The translations under genes and the position numbers were made by a program. A model generated the notes under the pieces. The model saw only the letters and a list, made by a program, of their open reading frames with translations, did no database searches and was not told where the DNA came from. Positions 4,832 through 5,950 of a stretch of DNA of 5,950 bases are shown in pieces. Source of the stretch: Treponema sp. (lineage in GTDB: Bacteria; Spirochaetota; Spirochaetia; Treponematales; Treponemataceae); assembly GCA_017421145.1 (NCBI GenBank), contig JAFOTA010000225.1, forward strand, positions 1 through 5,950, in the 5' to 3' direction. Position 1 is the first letter of the stretch; the number at the start of each line of letters is the position of its first letter.

Positions 4832-5950
4832 TCATGGTATAGCATGAACACCCCCAGCATTTACTCTATGAACTCTACATTGCGTGTTAGACTCAAATTC
4901 AATCTTGATATTATAGTTAACCGCACTATCACCTGGCACGGCCCAACTATAGTTTCCAGTTTTCAAATTTATAAACAATCCCCCATCATTACAATTAGCA
5001 TTATCATCTTGTATAGTCGTAGCAGAATATGAACCAGTATCACTATAAATTTTATAGTAAAAAGACAAAGGCCTCTTGCCATCATCTGTCAGAGTGTCAA
5101 AGGATAATAGACCAACAGCATAGGTAGTGTTGTCTAATTTAATGAGGACAGCTTTTTTTCCTATTTCATCAGTTGATGCTGATACACCAATTGATACATC
5201 CCAGTTACCTAAACCCGGGTAGTTTACAATATCTTGATAACTAGAAATATCACTAAATCTGATGCTTGTATAACCACTATCGGCCAGATAAAGACGATAA
5301 CTATTAGAAGTTAAAGTAAGAGATTTACCGGGCGCACATGCATCATATACGTCACCGTTGGTCACTCCACCTAACGGTTTAACTACCTGCGTATTGTATG
5401 TATAGTCTTCCAATGTAATTTTTGCTGCTGGGGAGAATGCAGTCAGCGGACTTTTTAAATCAATTGTTTTACCTGGACGAAGATATATATCGTTTACTTT
5501 TTCTGAGCCGCCAGGAATTTGTGCAGTTCCGCCAAGCATAAATGTACTATGGGTGCTGCCACTATAAATTGCACCACCATTATATTCATTACCGCAGGTA
5601 TTATCCTTACTAGATCCACCTATTGTTCCACCAGTCATTTCGAATTCCGCATCACCAATCCAAACAGCGCCACCATCATGTGCTGCAGAATTTGAATAAA
5701 AGTAACCTCCGGTCATTGTTATTGCTGTAGTTACAACATTTATAAAAAGTCCACCTCCACACGATCGTGCATAGTTGCCCTCTATCGTTCCTCCACTCAT
5801 ATTAATGGTCCCGCTCTGATTATTTATTCCGCCACCGCTATCAGAAGATCCGTTGTATGAGATGTGACCGGTATTTAAATAAATAATTCCCACGTTATAG
5901 ATTCCACCGCCATATTCGGCATAATTGTACCTCACTCCATAACCGTCATC
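4832..5950 (-). CDS. Beta-helix surface protein (C-terminal 372 residues; 5' end outside window)
   Basis: Probably a secreted or outer-membrane-anchored protein of the right-handed parallel beta-helix (pectin-lyase-like) kind; its ligand or role is unknown. The frame is open to the right edge, and the GTG at 5935-5933 has no ribosome binding site, so the start lies outside. Residue numbers are counted from that GTG. Coils of about 25-30 residues repeat with GGGI.N, MSGGTI, CGGGLFI, MTGG, HDGGAVWI and NGGAIYSG (10-125). They end in a cap-like NDIYLRPGKTIDL (149-161), which in Treponema surface proteins often closes such helices. The C-terminal part (about 235-367) is a different, unrecognised domain rich in Tyr, Asp and Asn. 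There is no transmembrane segment in view. Base composition is more AT-rich than the left half of the window. Convergent with the candidate small RNA. Confidence 0.8.
   Translation of the reverse strand, partial: DDGYGVRYNYAEYGGGIYNVGIIYLNTGHISYNGSSDSGGGINNQSGTINMSGGTIEGNYARSCGGGLFINVVTTAITMTGGYFYSNSAAHDGGAVWIGDAEFEMTGGTIGGSSKDNTCGNEYNGGAIYSGSTHSTFMLGGTAQIPGGSEKVNDIYLRPGKTIDLKSPLTAFSPAAKITLEDYTYNTQVVKPLGGVTNGDVYDACAPGKSLTLTSNSYRLYLADSGYTSIRFSDISSYQDIVNYPGLGNWDVSIGVSASTDEIGKKAVLIKLDNTTYAVGLLSFDTLTDDGKRPLSFYYKIYSDTGSYSATTIQDDNANCNDGGLFINLKTGNYSWAVPGDSAVNYNIKIEFESNTQCRVHRVNAGGVHAIP

Noticed and set aside
4680..4845. A minus-strand frame of about 49 codons starting MIKLSINQ, directly beyond the surface-protein stop, considered as a frameshifted continuation
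   Set aside because: No ribosome binding site, no similarity to beta-helix coils, and it traverses both hairpins; most likely chance.
4635..4847. A 70-codon plus-strand frame across the candidate small RNA
   Set aside because: It has no ribosome binding site, runs through two hairpins and the strong terminator, and its product resembles nothing.
5933..5935. GTG as the start of the surface protein
   Set aside because: No ribosome binding site; the frame stays open to the window edge with residues DDGYG that fit the repeat style.
1..5950. CRISPR array or insertion sequence
   Set aside because: No regularly spaced direct repeats, no transposase-like frame and no terminal inverted repeats were seen.

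Overview
The window looks like a piece of a spirochaete chromosome, most likely a host-associated or gut/oral Treponema. This is inferred from three things: the compact rpmF-acpP-rnc cluster, a GlgC that reads like the cyanobacterial/plant type, and a large cell-surface beta-helix protein with Gly-Gly-rich coils and a 'NDIYL..GKTI' exit motif typical of Treponema surface-protein families. No gene alone proves the genus. No stretch longer than about 300 bases lacks a gene; the largest gaps are 4569-4831 and 2108-2361, and both hold identifiable signals.

Left part (1-2107), housekeeping. A purine permease of the AzgA/PbuG branch runs off the left edge on the minus strand. It diverges from a tRNA-Gly(UCC) gene that has its own sigma70-type promoter and intrinsic terminator. 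Convergent with the tRNA are rnc (RNase III), acpP (acyl carrier protein) and rpmF (ribosomal protein L32), transcribed on the minus strand in the order rpmF-acpP-rnc. Two strong TTGACA promoters precede rpmF. A good intrinsic terminator lies between acpP and rnc, so rnc is probably expressed by partial read-through or separately.

Middle (2108-3710). Divergent from rpmF is glgC (ADP-glucose pyrophosphorylase), with a near-consensus promoter, a strong ribosome binding site and its own terminator. It makes ADP-glucose, the glucosyl donor for glycogen.

Right part (3711-5950), accessory. A two-gene toxin-antitoxin operon, a Phd/YefM-type antitoxin followed by a PIN-domain (VapC-type) toxin overlapping it by 8 nt, has a promoter decorated with two identical palindromic sites, the classic layout for autorepression. 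Next comes a 263-nt gap that codes for no recognisable protein but carries a promoter, an internal 12-bp palindrome, a chain of stem-loops and a strong terminator. I read this as a candidate small structured RNA of about 115 nt, the most interesting item here. It points toward the 3' end of a convergent, partial gene for a beta-helix surface protein that continues beyond the right edge.
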